Assembly (NCBI RefSeq): GCF_023093595.1
Contig: NZ_JALLIK010000106.1
Location: forward strand, 1 to 64,000
Length of the DNA: 64,000 bases
Reading direction: 5' to 3'
DNA from: Thauera aromatica_A
GTDB taxonomy: Bacteria > Pseudomonadota > Gammaproteobacteria > Burkholderiales > Rhodocyclaceae
Positions 54,824 to 63,750 of this stretch are shown here, one piece after another. The notes below the pieces were generated by a model. It had not been told where the DNA came from. It saw only the letters and a list, made by a program, of their open reading frames with translations, and did not search any database. Each line of letters starts with the position of its first letter. The first letter of the stretch is position 1. The position numbers and the translations under genes were made by a program.

Positions 54824-57577
54824 ATGACCAGCGAAACCACCCGGACGGTGCGGAACGTTCCCACCTACTGCTACAACTGCGTGGCCGGCCCCGACTTCAT
54901 GACCGTGAAGGTCGTCGACGGCGTCGCCACCGAGGTCGAGCCCAGCTTCGCCGCCGCCGACGTCCATCCGGCGCGCGGACGGGTGTGCGTCAAAGCGCAC
55001 GGCCTGGTGCAGAAAACCTACAACCCGCACCGCATCCTGCAGCCGATGAAGCGCACCAATCCGAAGAAGGGGCGCAACGAGGATCCGGGCTTCGTGCCGA
55101 TCTCGTGGGACGAGGCGCTCGGCATCATGGCCGACAAGCTCAACGCGATCCGCGCCAAGGGCCTGATCGACGAGTCCGGCCTGCCGCGGGTCGCGGCCAG
55201 CTTCGGCCACGGCGGCACACCGGCGATGTACATGGGCACCCTCCCCGCCTTCCTCGCCGCCTGGGGGCCGATCGACTTCAGCTTCGGCTCCGGGCAGGGA
55301 GTCAAGTGCGTGCATTCCGAGCACCTGTACGGCGAGTTCTGGCATCGTGCATTCACCGTCGCCGCCGACACCCCGCTGACCCGCTACGTGATCTCGATCG
55401 GCAGCAACGTCGAAGCTTCCGGCGGTCCGTGCGCGGTCACCCGCCACGCCCAGGCGCGGGTGCGCGGCTACAAGCGTGTGCAGGTCGAACCCCACCTCTC
55501 GATCACCGGCGCCTGTTCGGCCGAATGGGTGCCGATCCGCCCCAAGACCGACCCCGCCTTCATGTTCGCCCTGATCCATGTGATGGTGTGCGAACACGGC
55601 CTCGCCCGGCTCGACCTGCCCTTCCTGCGCGATCGCACCTCCTCGCCCTACCTGGTGGGGCCGGACGGGCTCTACCTGCGCGACCCGGACAGCGCCAAGC
55701 CGCTGATCTGGGACAGCACGCGCGCGCGCGCCGTGCCCTTCGACACGCCGGGTGCGGTGCCGGCGCTGGAGGGCCGCTTCCGCGTCGCCGCGGCGATCAG
55801 CGTCGACGCCGACGACAGCCGCCGCCCCCTCGTCGAAGTCGACGGCGTCCCGGCCTTCGTCAAGCTCGTCGAACACATGCGCAAATACAGCCCGGAGTGG
55901 GCGGCGCAGGTGTGCGACATCCCGGCCGACACGATCCGCCGCATCGCCGGCGAGTTCCTCGACAACGCCGGCATCGGCGGCACCATCGAGATCGACGGCG
56001 CGACCCTGCCGCTGCGCCCGGTGGCGGTGACCCTGGGCAAATCGGTCAACAACGGCTGGGGCGCATTCGAGTGCTGCTGGGCACGCACCGTGCTCGCCAC
56101 CCTGGTAGGGGCGCTCGAAGTTCCCGGCGGCACGCTCGGCACCACCGTGCGCCTGAACCGCCCGCACGACGACCGCCACCTCAGCGTCGTCGCCGGCGAG
56201 GACGGCTTCATGGCGCAGAAGTTCAACCCCACCGACAAGGAACACTGGGTCGCCCAGCCCACCGGGCGCAACGCCCACCGCACCCTGGTGCCGATCGTCG
56301 GCAACTCGGCCTGGAGCCAGGCGCTGGGACCGACCCAGCTGGCGTGGATGTTCCAGCGCGAAGTGCCGCAGGACTGGAATCTGCCGACGCCGACGATGCC
56401 CGAGATGTGGTTCATCTACCGCTCCAATCCGGCAATCTCGTTCTGGGACACCCAGACCCTGGTGGACACCATCGCCACCTTCCCGTTCACGGTGTCGTTC
56501 GCGTACACGATCGACGAGACCAACTTCTTCGCCGACCTGCTGCTGCCCGAGGCCACCGACCTCGAATCGCTGCAGATGATCCGGGTCGGCGGCACCAAGT
56601 TCGTCGAGCAGTTCTGGACCGCGCGCGGCGTCGTGCTGCGCCAGCCGGCGGTCGAGCCGCAGGGCGAGACGCGCGACTTCACCTGGATCAGCACCGAACT
56701 GGCGCGCCGCACCGGCCTGCTCGAGGCCTACAACAAAGCGCTCAACCGCGGTGCCGGCGGAGTGTCGCCGCTCAAAGGCGAGGGTTACGATTTCAGCCTC
56801 GACCCGGCCCGCGAACACGATGTCGACACAATCTGGGACGCCGTCTGCCGCGCCGCCTCGGCCGAGCTTTCCGGCGGACGCGAAACGCTCGACCTGGCCT
56901 GGTTCAAGGAACACGGCTTCTACACCGTGCCAATGTCGCAGAAAGCCTGGTATCTGACCCCGACCCTGGCGGAAAAGGGGCTGCGCTACGAGCTGCCCTA
57001 CCAGGAACGCCTGCTGCGCATCGGCCGCGAGCTCGGCAACCGCCTGCACGAAAACCGGATGCACTGGTGGGACGAACAGCTCTCCGAATACACCGCGCTG
57101 CCCGAATGGCACGACGTGCCCGGACGCTGGGAGCAGGCCCTGGTGCGCAGCGGGGCGAAGGCGGAAGACTTCCCGCTGTGGCTGCTGGCGACCAAGAGCA
57201 TGCAGTACCACACCGGCGGCAACGTCAGCATCGCGCTGATGCGTGAAGTCGCGCAGAACGTGCGCGGCCACGCCGGAGTGATCATGAACGCCGACACGGC
57301 CAAGCAGTACGGCATCGCCGACGGCGACCGCGTCGAGATCCGCTCGCATATCGGCGCCACCTACGGCAAGGCGGTGCTGGCAAACGGCATCCGCCCCGAC
57401 ACGTTGGTGATCATCGGCCAGTTCGACCACTGGGCCACTCCCTTCGCCAAGGATTTCGGCATGCCCAGCCTGAACACGATCGCACCGATGTCGATGGAGC
57501 TCACCGACGCCACCGGCTCGGGTGCCGACATCGTCCGCGTCGCCATTCGCCGCATCTCCGGGAGGCCAGCGCAATGA
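54824..57577 (+). CDS. padB: Molybdopterin oxidoreductase, phenylacetyl-CoA:acceptor oxidoreductase alpha-like (PadB)
   Basis: This bis-MGD enzyme of the DMSO-reductase superfamily has about 917 residues (around 100 kDa). The N-terminal domain has CYNC (Cys 16, 19) and Cys 55 (GRVCVKA) for a 4Fe-4S cluster, but the usual third Cys is replaced (Pro 23). Cys 162 in GVKCVHSEHL is a candidate Mo/W ligand. MGD-binding regions include ISIGSNVEASGG and the C-terminal GDRVEIRSHIG. There is no Tat signal, suggesting a cytoplasm-facing site. The three-subunit layout and linked PaaX gene match the Thauera/Azoarcus enzyme that oxidises phenylacetyl-CoA to phenylglyoxylate with quinone. The GTG at 54821 is an alternative start. 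A different substrate remains possible. Confidence 0.72.
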   Translation: MTSETTRTVRNVPTYCYNCVAGPDFMTVKVVDGVATEVEPSFAAADVHPARGRVCVKAHGLVQKTYNPHRILQPMKRTNPKKGRNEDPGFVPISWDEALGIMADKLNAIRAKGLIDESGLPRVAASFGHGGTPAMYMGTLPAFLAAWGPIDFSFGSGQGVKCVHSEHLYGEFWHRAFTVAADTPLTRYVISIGSNVEASGGPCAVTRHAQARVRGYKRVQVEPHLSITGACSAEWVPIRPKTDPAFMFALIHVMVCEHGLARLDLPFLRDRTSSPYLVGPDGLYLRDPDSAKPLIWDSTRARAVPFDTPGAVPALEGRFRVAAAISVDADDSRRPLVEVDGVPAFVKLVEHMRKYSPEWAAQVCDIPADTIRRIAGEFLDNAGIGGTIEIDGATLPLRPVAVTLGKSVNNGWGAFECCWARTVLATLVGALEVPGGTLGTTVRLNRPHDDRHLSVVAGEDGFMAQKFNPTDKEHWVAQPTGRNAHRTLVPIVGNSAWSQALGPTQLAWMFQREVPQDWNLPTPTMPEMWFIYRSNPAISFWDTQTLVDTIATFPFTVSFAYTIDETNFFADLLLPEATDLESLQMIRVGGTKFVEQFWTARGVVLRQPAVEPQGETRDFTWISTELARRTGLLEAYNKALNRGAGGVSPLKGEGYDFSLDPAREHDVDTIWDAVCRAASAELSGGRETLDLAWFKEHGFYTVPMSQKAWYLTPTLAEKGLRYELPYQERLLRIGRELGNRLHENRMHWWDEQLSEYTALPEWHDVPGRWEQALVRSGAKAEDFPLWLLATKSMQYHTGGNVSIALMREVAQNVRGHAGVIMNADTAKQYGIADGDRVEIRSHIGATYGKAVLANGIRPDTLVIIGQFDHWATPFAKDFGMPSLNTIAPMSMELTDATGSGADIVRVAIRRISGRPAQ

Positions 57578-58221
57578 GCCGCTATGTGATGACCATCGAC
57601 CTGCGCCGCTGCGTCGGCTGCCAGACCTGCACCGCCGCGTGCAAGAACACCAACGCCACCCCGCCCGGGGTGCAGTGGCGGCGCGTGCTCGACCTCGAGA
57701 CCGGGACGTTCCCCGACGTGCGGCGCAGCTTCCTGCCGATGGCCTGCATGCACTGCGAGAACCCGCCGTGCGAGGAAGTGTGCCCGACCCAGGCCACGCA
57801 GAAGCGCGGCGACGGCCTGGTCGCCATCGACTACGACGTCTGCATCGGCTGTGCGAACTGCATCATGGCCTGCCCCTACGAGGCGCGCTCGATCGTGCAC
57901 GAAGCGCGCTTCGCCTACGGCGACCAGCCGATCGCCTCGGAAGCGGTGCGCTTCGATCCGGCACGCATCTCGGTGGCAACCAAATGCACTTTCTGCAAGG
58001 ACCGCATCGACGAGGCCGCGCGCAGCGGACGCATTCCGGGCCGTGACCCGGAGGTCACTCCGGCCTGCGTCAACTCGTGCATCTCCGGGGCGATGGCCTT
58101 CGGCGACATCGACGACCCCGACAGCGCGGTCAGCCGGCTGCTCGCCGAAACACAGCATTTCCGCATGCACGAGGAGCTCGGCACCGGGCCCAGCGTGTAT
58201 TACATCTGGGATCAGGCATGA
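57574..58221 (+). CDS. padC: Four-cluster ferredoxin subunit (PadC-like)
   Basis: This 215-residue DmsB/NrfC-type electron-transfer subunit has 16 cysteines placed for four 4Fe-4S clusters: CVGCQTCTAAC, CMHCENPPCEEVC, CIGCANCIMAC, and CTFC paired with CVNSC. It carries electrons from the PadB-like subunit to the membrane anchor. It overlaps padB and padD by ATGA at both ends. Confidence 0.82.
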   Translation: MSRYVMTIDLRRCVGCQTCTAACKNTNATPPGVQWRRVLDLETGTFPDVRRSFLPMACMHCENPPCEEVCPTQATQKRGDGLVAIDYDVCIGCANCIMACPYEARSIVHEARFAYGDQPIASEAVRFDPARISVATKCTFCKDRIDEAARSGRIPGRDPEVTPACVNSCISGAMAFGDIDDPDSAVSRLLAETQHFRMHEELGTGPSVYYIWDQA

Positions 58222-59189
58222 AACACGTTCAGCAAAGACCCGCCGGCCATCTGGCGCCCCGCCGGCAGCAAAACTGGGACTGGCGCGCCGCGGGCAACTT
58301 CGTCTGCGGGGGGGCGGGCGGCGGCCTGCTGTTCCTGGCCGCGCTCGCCCACCTCGCCGGCGCCGAAGTGCGCCATCTGATCGGTGCCGGCCTGCTGCTG
58401 GTGGGCACCGGACTGTTCTGCGTATGGCTCGAAATCGGCCGCCCATGGCGCGCGCTCAACGTCTTCCGTCACCTGCGCACCTCGTGGATGACGCGCGAAG
58501 CTTCGGTGGCGCCGCTGCTCTTCATTTCCGGCGCGCTCGCCGTCGCCGGCCTCCATCCGGCGCTGCCGGTGCTCGCCGGGCTGTGCGGGCTGGCCTTTCT
58601 CTACAGCCAGGCGCGCATTCTGGCTGCAGACAAAGGCATCCCGGCCTGGCGCCATCCGCGCTGCGCGGCCGTGGTGGTGGCCACCGGTCTCGCCGAAGGC
58701 GCCGGCCTGCTCGCCCTCGCCGCGCCAGTCCTGCCTGCACGCCTGCTGCCGGCGGCCGCGCTCGTCCTGATCCTCGCCCTGCTCGCCCGCCTGTGGCTGT
58801 GGAAGCGTTATCTCGCCGGCCTCGAGGCCGACGGCGCCCCGCTCGGCAGCCTGCAGGCGCTGAGCGCGATCGAGCGCCGCTTCGTGCTGTTCGGCCATCT
58901 CGTGCCGGCCGCTTCCGCCATCGCGGCGGCGATCGGGGTACCAGGGGCGACGGCCGCCTGCATCCTCGCCGGACTGATGGCGGTCGGCGGCGGCTGGTTG
59001 TTCAAGTACACCCTGGTCCGGCGTGCCGCATTCACCCAGGGAATCGCCCTCAAACACCTGCCGGTACGCGGCCGCGGTACGCCCGGACCGGCAGTCAAAC
59101 CGGGCTGGAGCGGGGCGTCTCGCTACGGCGCGGCGACGATCCCGGTCACGTCGTCGGCCATGTCGCCGAGGCCGCCGAAGCGCCGGTAA
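58218..59189 (+). CDS. padD: DmsC/NrfD-type membrane anchor subunit (PadD-like)
   Basis: The 323-residue integral membrane protein has about eight hydrophobic segments with DmsC-like features (VWLEIGRPWRALNVFRHLRTSW; FKYTLVRRAAFTQGIA). It would pass electrons to the quinone pool. It starts inside the padC stop (ATGA). Its last 67 bp overlap the 3' end of the convergent paaX gene, so the tail after about residue 300 could be a late extension. Confidence 0.78.
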   Translation: MKHVQQRPAGHLAPRRQQNWDWRAAGNFVCGGAGGGLLFLAALAHLAGAEVRHLIGAGLLLVGTGLFCVWLEIGRPWRALNVFRHLRTSWMTREASVAPLLFISGALAVAGLHPALPVLAGLCGLAFLYSQARILAADKGIPAWRHPRCAAVVVATGLAEGAGLLALAAPVLPARLLPAAALVLILALLARLWLWKRYLAGLEADGAPLGSLQALSAIERRFVLFGHLVPAASAIAAAIGVPGATAACILAGLMAVGGGWLFKYTLVRRAAFTQGIALKHLPVRGRGTPGPAVKPGWSGASRYGAATIPVTSSAMSPRPPKRR

Positions 59190-60085
59190 AAGTCCGGCGA
59201 AGGGGGCGGCAGCGGCCCGCTCGGCGTCTCACACAACGCCAGCAGGTGCTGCTGGGCGAGACGGTAGGTCAGCCGGTACAGGGACTGGCACAGGTTGCGC
59301 GCCAGCGCGCCGCTCCATTTGTTCGGCGTCATCTGCGCCGGCAGTTGCGGATCGTGCAGCAGGACACGCCGGAACTCGTGCATCAGCAGGGTCTGGACCA
59401 GGAAGCATTGTTCGGGATCGAGGCTGCGGGCGGCGCTGAGGGTGCGCAGCACGGGGCGAAAGCGCGCGATGAATTCATCGTAGGTGGCGCCGATCGCCTC
59501 CAGATCCCAGCATTCCCGGGCCAGATCCTTGAGCGGCAGGCCGGTCAGCGCGTCGAGGCTGTGGGCGTCGAGCGGCACCACCTTGTCGCGCGTGCCGGTG
59601 CCGTCGAGGATTTCCATCAGGGTCGCCGAATCGGACGAGGGACGGACAAGCACGCCCGGCGCCACCGCACCGTACCCCGCCCACGACAGTTCCCGGCGCA
59701 AGGCATCGCGCAGGCGCACGGACAGGGTCGCGGGCAGGATCACGACCTGCCACCGGCCGTCCCACTCCACGCAGCGCACGTCGTAGATCCGCCGCGAGGC
59801 ATGCTCGGCGCGGCGCAGGCCGGACGGGGTCAGACGGTAATAGCTGCGCCGCCCGATCTGTTCGGACGCCAGCCAGTCGTCCTGCACCAGCCGGTACACG
59901 CTGGTCCTGACCACGCGCTCGTTCAGCCCCAGCGGCTCGACCAGGCGGATGAAGTCGCTGAGCCAGACGCCGCCCCCGTGCGCGGCGATCAGATCCCCGT
60001 AGACGGTGATGATCAGCGAATTGGCGCTGACGCGGCGCTCGCTCAGGTAGTCGTTGATCCAGCGATCGATGACGCGGCTTTTCAT
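59123..60085 (-). CDS. PaaX-family transcriptional regulator
   Basis: This 320-residue regulator has a PaaX-type N-terminal winged helix (SANSLIITVYGDLIAAHGGG, then VRTSVYRLVQDDWL), the central domain, and the C-terminal PaaX domain (MHEFRRVLLHDPQLPAQM, typical of the family). PaaX proteins repress phenylacetate genes and are released by phenylacetyl-CoA. Position next to the PadBCD-like genes supports an aryl-CoA signal. ATG 60085 is chosen because the family starts there; the upstream frame is Gly/Arg-rich noise. Confidence 0.85.
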   Translation of the reverse strand: MKSRVIDRWINDYLSERRVSANSLIITVYGDLIAAHGGGVWLSDFIRLVEPLGLNERVVRTSVYRLVQDDWLASEQIGRRSYYRLTPSGLRRAEHASRRIYDVRCVEWDGRWQVVILPATLSVRLRDALRRELSWAGYGAVAPGVLVRPSSDSATLMEILDGTGTRDKVVPLDAHSLDALTGLPLKDLARECWDLEAIGATYDEFIARFRPVLRTLSAARSLDPEQCFLVQTLLMHEFRRVLLHDPQLPAQMTPNKWSGALARNLCQSLYRLTYRLAQQHLLALCETPSGPLPPPSPDFYRRFGGLGDMADDVTGIVAAP

Positions 60086-60373
60086 CCAGTTGTCCGTTGA
60101 GTGGGCACGGCGGGCCGTGCGGGCTGCAAGCGCGGGGAAGGCAGCCCTCGATTCTACGGTTTCAATCGCAGACCACCAAAACCCCCGGCCAAACCCCCGG
60201 CCAACGGACAGCGCGGCCCCCGGGCGCGGCGGTGCCCTATGCACATCCGTTCATATTGATCACTTGCCGGGCGATCCATAGATTCCGGCAATGCACCGCC
60301 ACCTTCGGGGCCAGGCCTTCGCGCCCGCCGCCGATCCAAGCCATCCACCGCGCCCCCGCGCAGGAGACATCGC
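60086..60373. promoter_or_regulatory. Divergent paaX-like / tupA intergenic region
   Basis: A minus-strand promoter for the PaaX-like gene is visible: TTGGTG (60179-60174), 17-bp spacer, TAGAAT (60156-60151). Two tandem copies of AAACCCCCGGCC lie at 60179-60202. No gene is present. The tupA start has AGGAG about 8 bp upstream, but its promoter is not obvious. Confidence 0.5.
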
Positions 60374-61204
60374 ATGCAACCCGTCCGCTTCATCCGCCAC
60401 CGGCTGGCGCGCCTGGCCGCCGGCACCGCCCTCACCCTGCTGTCCTTCGCCGCGCTGGCGCAGGCCGCCCCCGCCATCGTCGTCGCCTCGACCACCTCGA
60501 CCGAGCAGTCCGGCCTGTTCGGCCACCTGCTGCCGCGCTTCACCCAGGCCAGCGGAATCGAGGTCAAGGTGGTGGCGCTCGGCACCGGCCAGGCGCTCGA
60601 CATCGGCCGCCGCGGCGATGCCGACGTGGTGTTCGTGCACGACGAGGCGGCGGAGCAGAAGTTCGTCGCCGAAGGCCATGGCGTCGACCACCGCAAAGTG
60701 ATGTACAACGACTTCGTCCTCGTCGGCCCCGCCAGCGATCCCGCCGCCACCCGCGGCAAGGACATCACCGGCGCGCTGCAAAAGATCGCCGCAGCCGCTG
60801 CCGCGTTCGTCTCGCGCGGCGACAAAAGCGGCACCCACGCGGCCGAATTGCGCTACTGGAAAGCCGCCGGCGTAACCGACAAGGGTACCGGTTACAAGGA
60901 ATGCGGCTGCGGTATGGGCCCGGCACTGAACATGGCAGCCTCGGCCGGCGCCTACGTGCTCGCCGACCGCGGCACCTGGCTCAGCTTCAAGAACCGCGCC
61001 GACCTCGCGGTGCTGGTCGAAGGCGACACCCGTCTCTTCAACCAGTATGGCGTGATGGTGGTGAATCCCGCGCGCCATCCGCACGTCAAGGCCGCCGAAG
61101 CGCGCAAGTTCGTGGACTGGGTAGTCTCGGACGAAGGCCAGGCCACGATCGCAAGCTACCAGATCGATGGCGAGCAGCTGTTCTTCCCCAACGCCGAGCG
61201 GTAA
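60374..61204 (+). CDS. tupA: Tungstate-binding periplasmic protein (TupA-like)
   Basis: This 276-residue solute-binding protein has a signal peptide (about 1-31, LAQAAP) and the TupA opening VVASTTSTEQSGLFGHLLP, where the TTST segment contacts the oxyanion. GDADVVFVHD and SRGDKSGTHAAE are further family motifs. TupA binds tungstate far more tightly than molybdate. The permease (tupB) and ATPase (tupC) do not follow; the next gene is on the opposite strand after 6 bp. It may work with a distant transporter or act as an orphan sensor. Confidence 0.85.
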   Translation: MQPVRFIRHRLARLAAGTALTLLSFAALAQAAPAIVVASTTSTEQSGLFGHLLPRFTQASGIEVKVVALGTGQALDIGRRGDADVVFVHDEAAEQKFVAEGHGVDHRKVMYNDFVLVGPASDPAATRGKDITGALQKIAAAAAAFVSRGDKSGTHAAELRYWKAAGVTDKGTGYKECGCGMGPALNMAASAGAYVLADRGTWLSFKNRADLAVLVEGDTRLFNQYGVMVVNPARHPHVKAAEARKFVDWVVSDEGQATIASYQIDGEQLFFPNAER

Positions 61205-61210
61205 AAGGCG

Positions 61211-61681
61211 TCACCCCCCGCCCACCGGCAGCGCCGTCTTGTCGATCACCCGGCGCAGGACGAAGCTCGAATGCACGCCGGTGACGCCGGGAATGCGGGT
61301 GATGCGATTGAGCAGCAGCTCCTGGTAGGCGTCCATGTCGGCAACGACCACCTTGAGCTGGTAGTCGGCGTCCTGGCCGGTGATGAGCAGGCATTCGAGC
61401 ACTTCGGCAATGGCGCCGACCTCCGCTTCGAAGCGGCTGAAGCGCTCGGGGGTGTGGCGGTCCATCGAGATGTGGATCAGCGCCATCAGCGCCAGGCCGA
61501 GTTTTTTCGCGTCGAGCAGGGCACGGTAGCCGAGGATGAGGCCGGCCTCCTCCAGCGCGCGCAGGCGGCGCAGGCAGGACGAGGGCGACAGCGCGATGCG
61601 GTCGGCGAGGTCCTGGTTGCTGATGCGGCCGTCCTGCTGCAGGACATCGAGGAGCTGGCGGTCGTAGCGGTCGAGTTGCAT
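61211..61681 (-). CDS. Lrp/AsnC-family transcriptional regulator
   Basis: This 156-residue regulator has the winged helix LDRYDRQLLDVLQQDGRISN followed by DLADRIALSPSSCLRRLRAL, and a C-terminal RAM domain (TGQDADYQLKVVVADMDAYQ). It binds amino acids or related ligands and is divergent from a 2-isopropylmalate synthase gene. ATG 61681 is preferred, 61693 is an alternative. A 19-bp palindrome lies about 50 bp upstream. Confidence 0.88.
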   Translation of the reverse strand: MQLDRYDRQLLDVLQQDGRISNQDLADRIALSPSSCLRRLRALEEAGLILGYRALLDAKKLGLALMALIHISMDRHTPERFSRFEAEVGAIAEVLECLLITGQDADYQLKVVVADMDAYQELLLNRITRIPGVTGVHSSFVLRRVIDKTALPVGGG

Positions 61682-61729
61682 GATCAGCGCCATCCACGGA
61701 TTAGATCGGCAGATCATTGCACGAAACAT

Positions 61730-61748
61730 ACGATATTTGAAATATCGT
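61730..61748. promoter_or_regulatory. 19-bp perfect palindrome, candidate Lrp-type operator
   Basis: ACGATATTTGAAATATCGT is symmetric about its central G and lies between the divergent Lrp-family and leuA genes. Length and AT-rich centre fit Lrp/AsnC operators. Confidence 0.6.
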
Positions 61749-61846
61749 TCTCATAATGGGCGAATTGCAGTGCAACAACGCAATCGTCTGCCGCAGCCCC
61801 CGGCGTAGACTTTCCTCCATCGAACCACGCCCCCGAGGAGCGCGCC

Positions 61847-63577
61847 ATGATGCTGCCCGACCCCGCCGCCAAGTACCGCCCTTTCCCGACCATCGCCCTC
61901 GCCGACCGCCAGTGGCCGGGCAAGACCATCGAGCGTGCCCCGGTGTGGATGAGCACCGACCTGCGCGACGGCAACCAGGCGCTGTTCGAGCCGATGAACG
62001 TCGAGCGCAAGATGCGCATGTTCCGCACCGTGTGCGGCATCGGCTTCAAGGAGATCGAGGTCGGCTTCCCGTCCGCCTCGCAGACCGACTTCGACTTCGT
62101 CCGCACACTCATCGAAGGTGGCCACATTCCGCACGACGTCACCATCGAAGTGCTGACGCCGGCACGCCCGGAGCTGATCCGGCGCACGCTGGAGGCGGTG
62201 CGCGGCGCGCGCCGGGCGATCATCCACGTCTACAACGCCACCTCGCCGGCCTTTCGCGAAATGGTATTCGCCATGGAGAAGGCCGAAGTGGTCGCGCTCG
62301 CGGTCTCGGCGGTACGCCTGATCAAGGACATCGCCGCCACCATGCCGGAAACCGCGATCGTGCTCCAGTACAGCCCGGAGACCTTTTCCGCCACCGAGCT
62401 CGAGTTCGCCGGCGAGGTGTGCGATGCGGTGACCGCCGCATGGGGCGCGACGCCGGCCGACAAGGTCATCCTCAACCTGCCGGCGACGGTCGAGGTCGCC
62501 ACCCCCAACGTCTACGCCGACCAGGTCGAGTGGATGCACCGCCACCTCGCCCGCCGCGACAGCGTGGTGCTCTCGCTCCATCCGCACAACGACCGCGGCA
62601 CCGGCGTCGCCGCCGCCGAACTCGGCCTGATGGCCGGTGCCGACCGCATCGAAGGCTGCCTGTTCGGCAACGGCGAGCGCACCGGCAACGTCGACATCGT
62701 GACCTTGGCGCTCAACCTGTACACCCAGGGCGTGGCGCCCGGGCTCGATTTCTCCGACATCAACGCCGTCGCGCGCACGGTCGAATACTGCAACCAGCTC
62801 CCCATCCACCCGCGCCATCCCTATGTCGGGGATCTGGTGTTCACCGCCTTCTCCGGCTCCCACCAGGACGCGATCAAGAAGGGCTTCGCCGCCCGGCAGG
62901 CGCTCGGTGGCGGACACCGTGGCGACATGCAGCCATGGAACATCCCCTATCTGCCGATCGACCCCGCCGACCTCGGCCGCAGCTACGACTCGGTGATCCG
63001 CGTCAACAGCCAGTCGGGCAAGGGCGGCATCGCCTACCTGCTCGAGACCGAATACGGCATCGTCATGCCGCGGCGGCTGCAGGTGGAGTTTTCGCGCGAA
63101 GTGCAGCGGGTCACCGACGCCACCGGCGGCGAAATGTCGGCGGCGGCGATCTGGGCGCTGTTCCGGCGCACCTACCTCGACACCGTCGACCCGGTGCGCT
63201 ATGTCGAGCACCACCTCTTCGAGCACGGCGCGGCACAGGGCATCCGCCTCGTCGTCGAGATCGGCGCCACCCGCCACCTCCTGGTCGGCGGAGGCAACGG
63301 CCCGATCGACGCCGCGGTGCACGCGCTGCACGGCGCCGGCCTCCACGTCACCGTACGCAGCTACGAGGAGCGCTCGCTCGCCCCCAGCGACGCCGCCGGC
63401 GAGGCGCGCGCCTGCGCCTTCGTCGAGCTGAGTGCCGAAGGCTGCGGTGAACGCTACGGCGTGGGCGTGGACGGCAACATCGTCACCGCCTCGATCCGCG
63501 CCCTCGTCAGCGCAGCCAACCGCCTCGGCGCCGGCGCGGGCGAGGCGGGCAAGGATCGTCACACCCTCGCCGCCTGA
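61847..63577 (+). CDS. leuA: 2-isopropylmalate synthase (long form)
   Basis: The 576-residue protein is the leucine-pathway condensing enzyme of the long actinobacterial/Pseudomonas type. It has the HMGL-like barrel (STDLRDGNQALFEPM, SLHPHNDRGTGVAAAE, GNGERTGNVDIVTLALN) and a C-terminal regulatory LeuA domain. It joins 2-oxoisovalerate and acetyl-CoA. GAGGAG precedes ATG 61847 (the next codon is also ATG). The adjacent Lrp-family gene is its likely regulator. Confidence 0.93.
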   Translation: MMLPDPAAKYRPFPTIALADRQWPGKTIERAPVWMSTDLRDGNQALFEPMNVERKMRMFRTVCGIGFKEIEVGFPSASQTDFDFVRTLIEGGHIPHDVTIEVLTPARPELIRRTLEAVRGARRAIIHVYNATSPAFREMVFAMEKAEVVALAVSAVRLIKDIAATMPETAIVLQYSPETFSATELEFAGEVCDAVTAAWGATPADKVILNLPATVEVATPNVYADQVEWMHRHLARRDSVVLSLHPHNDRGTGVAAAELGLMAGADRIEGCLFGNGERTGNVDIVTLALNLYTQGVAPGLDFSDINAVARTVEYCNQLPIHPRHPYVGDLVFTAFSGSHQDAIKKGFAARQALGGGHRGDMQPWNIPYLPIDPADLGRSYDSVIRVNSQSGKGGIAYLLETEYGIVMPRRLQVEFSREVQRVTDATGGEMSAAAIWALFRRTYLDTVDPVRYVEHHLFEHGAAQGIRLVVEIGATRHLLVGGGNGPIDAAVHALHGAGLHVTVRSYEERSLAPSDAAGEARACAFVELSAEGCGERYGVGVDGNIVTASIRALVSAANRLGAGAGEAGKDRHTLAA

Positions 63578-63710
63578 CCGTCCAGCGCCCGCCGGCTGCA
63601 TTCCGGCGGGCAGCACGACCGCCGGGCGCCCCACCCAGGCGGGACTCCCCCCGCCCGCCCCATTTCCTGTTCTGGTCCTGTCCAGATCGCCTGGCGGCGC
63701 CGCAATAATG

Positions 63711-63747
63711 CTTATATCATCGACCGATTCTATGTCATCGATATAAG
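63711..63747. promoter_or_regulatory. Inverted and direct repeats upstream of the ligase gene
   Basis: CTTATATC (63711-63718) is the reverse complement of GATATAAG (63740-63747). Within them TATATCATCGA (63714-63724) and TATGTCATCGA (63731-63741) form a direct repeat. The array ends 3 bp before the start codon, so it lies over the leader or ribosome site. Confidence 0.5.
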
Positions 63748-63750
63748 ACG

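Noticed and set aside
53969..57574. A 1201-codon open frame antisense to fdhD and padB
   Set aside because: It is a shadow of GC-rich codon bias: no family motifs, no ribosome site, and it lies wholly over two well-supported genes.
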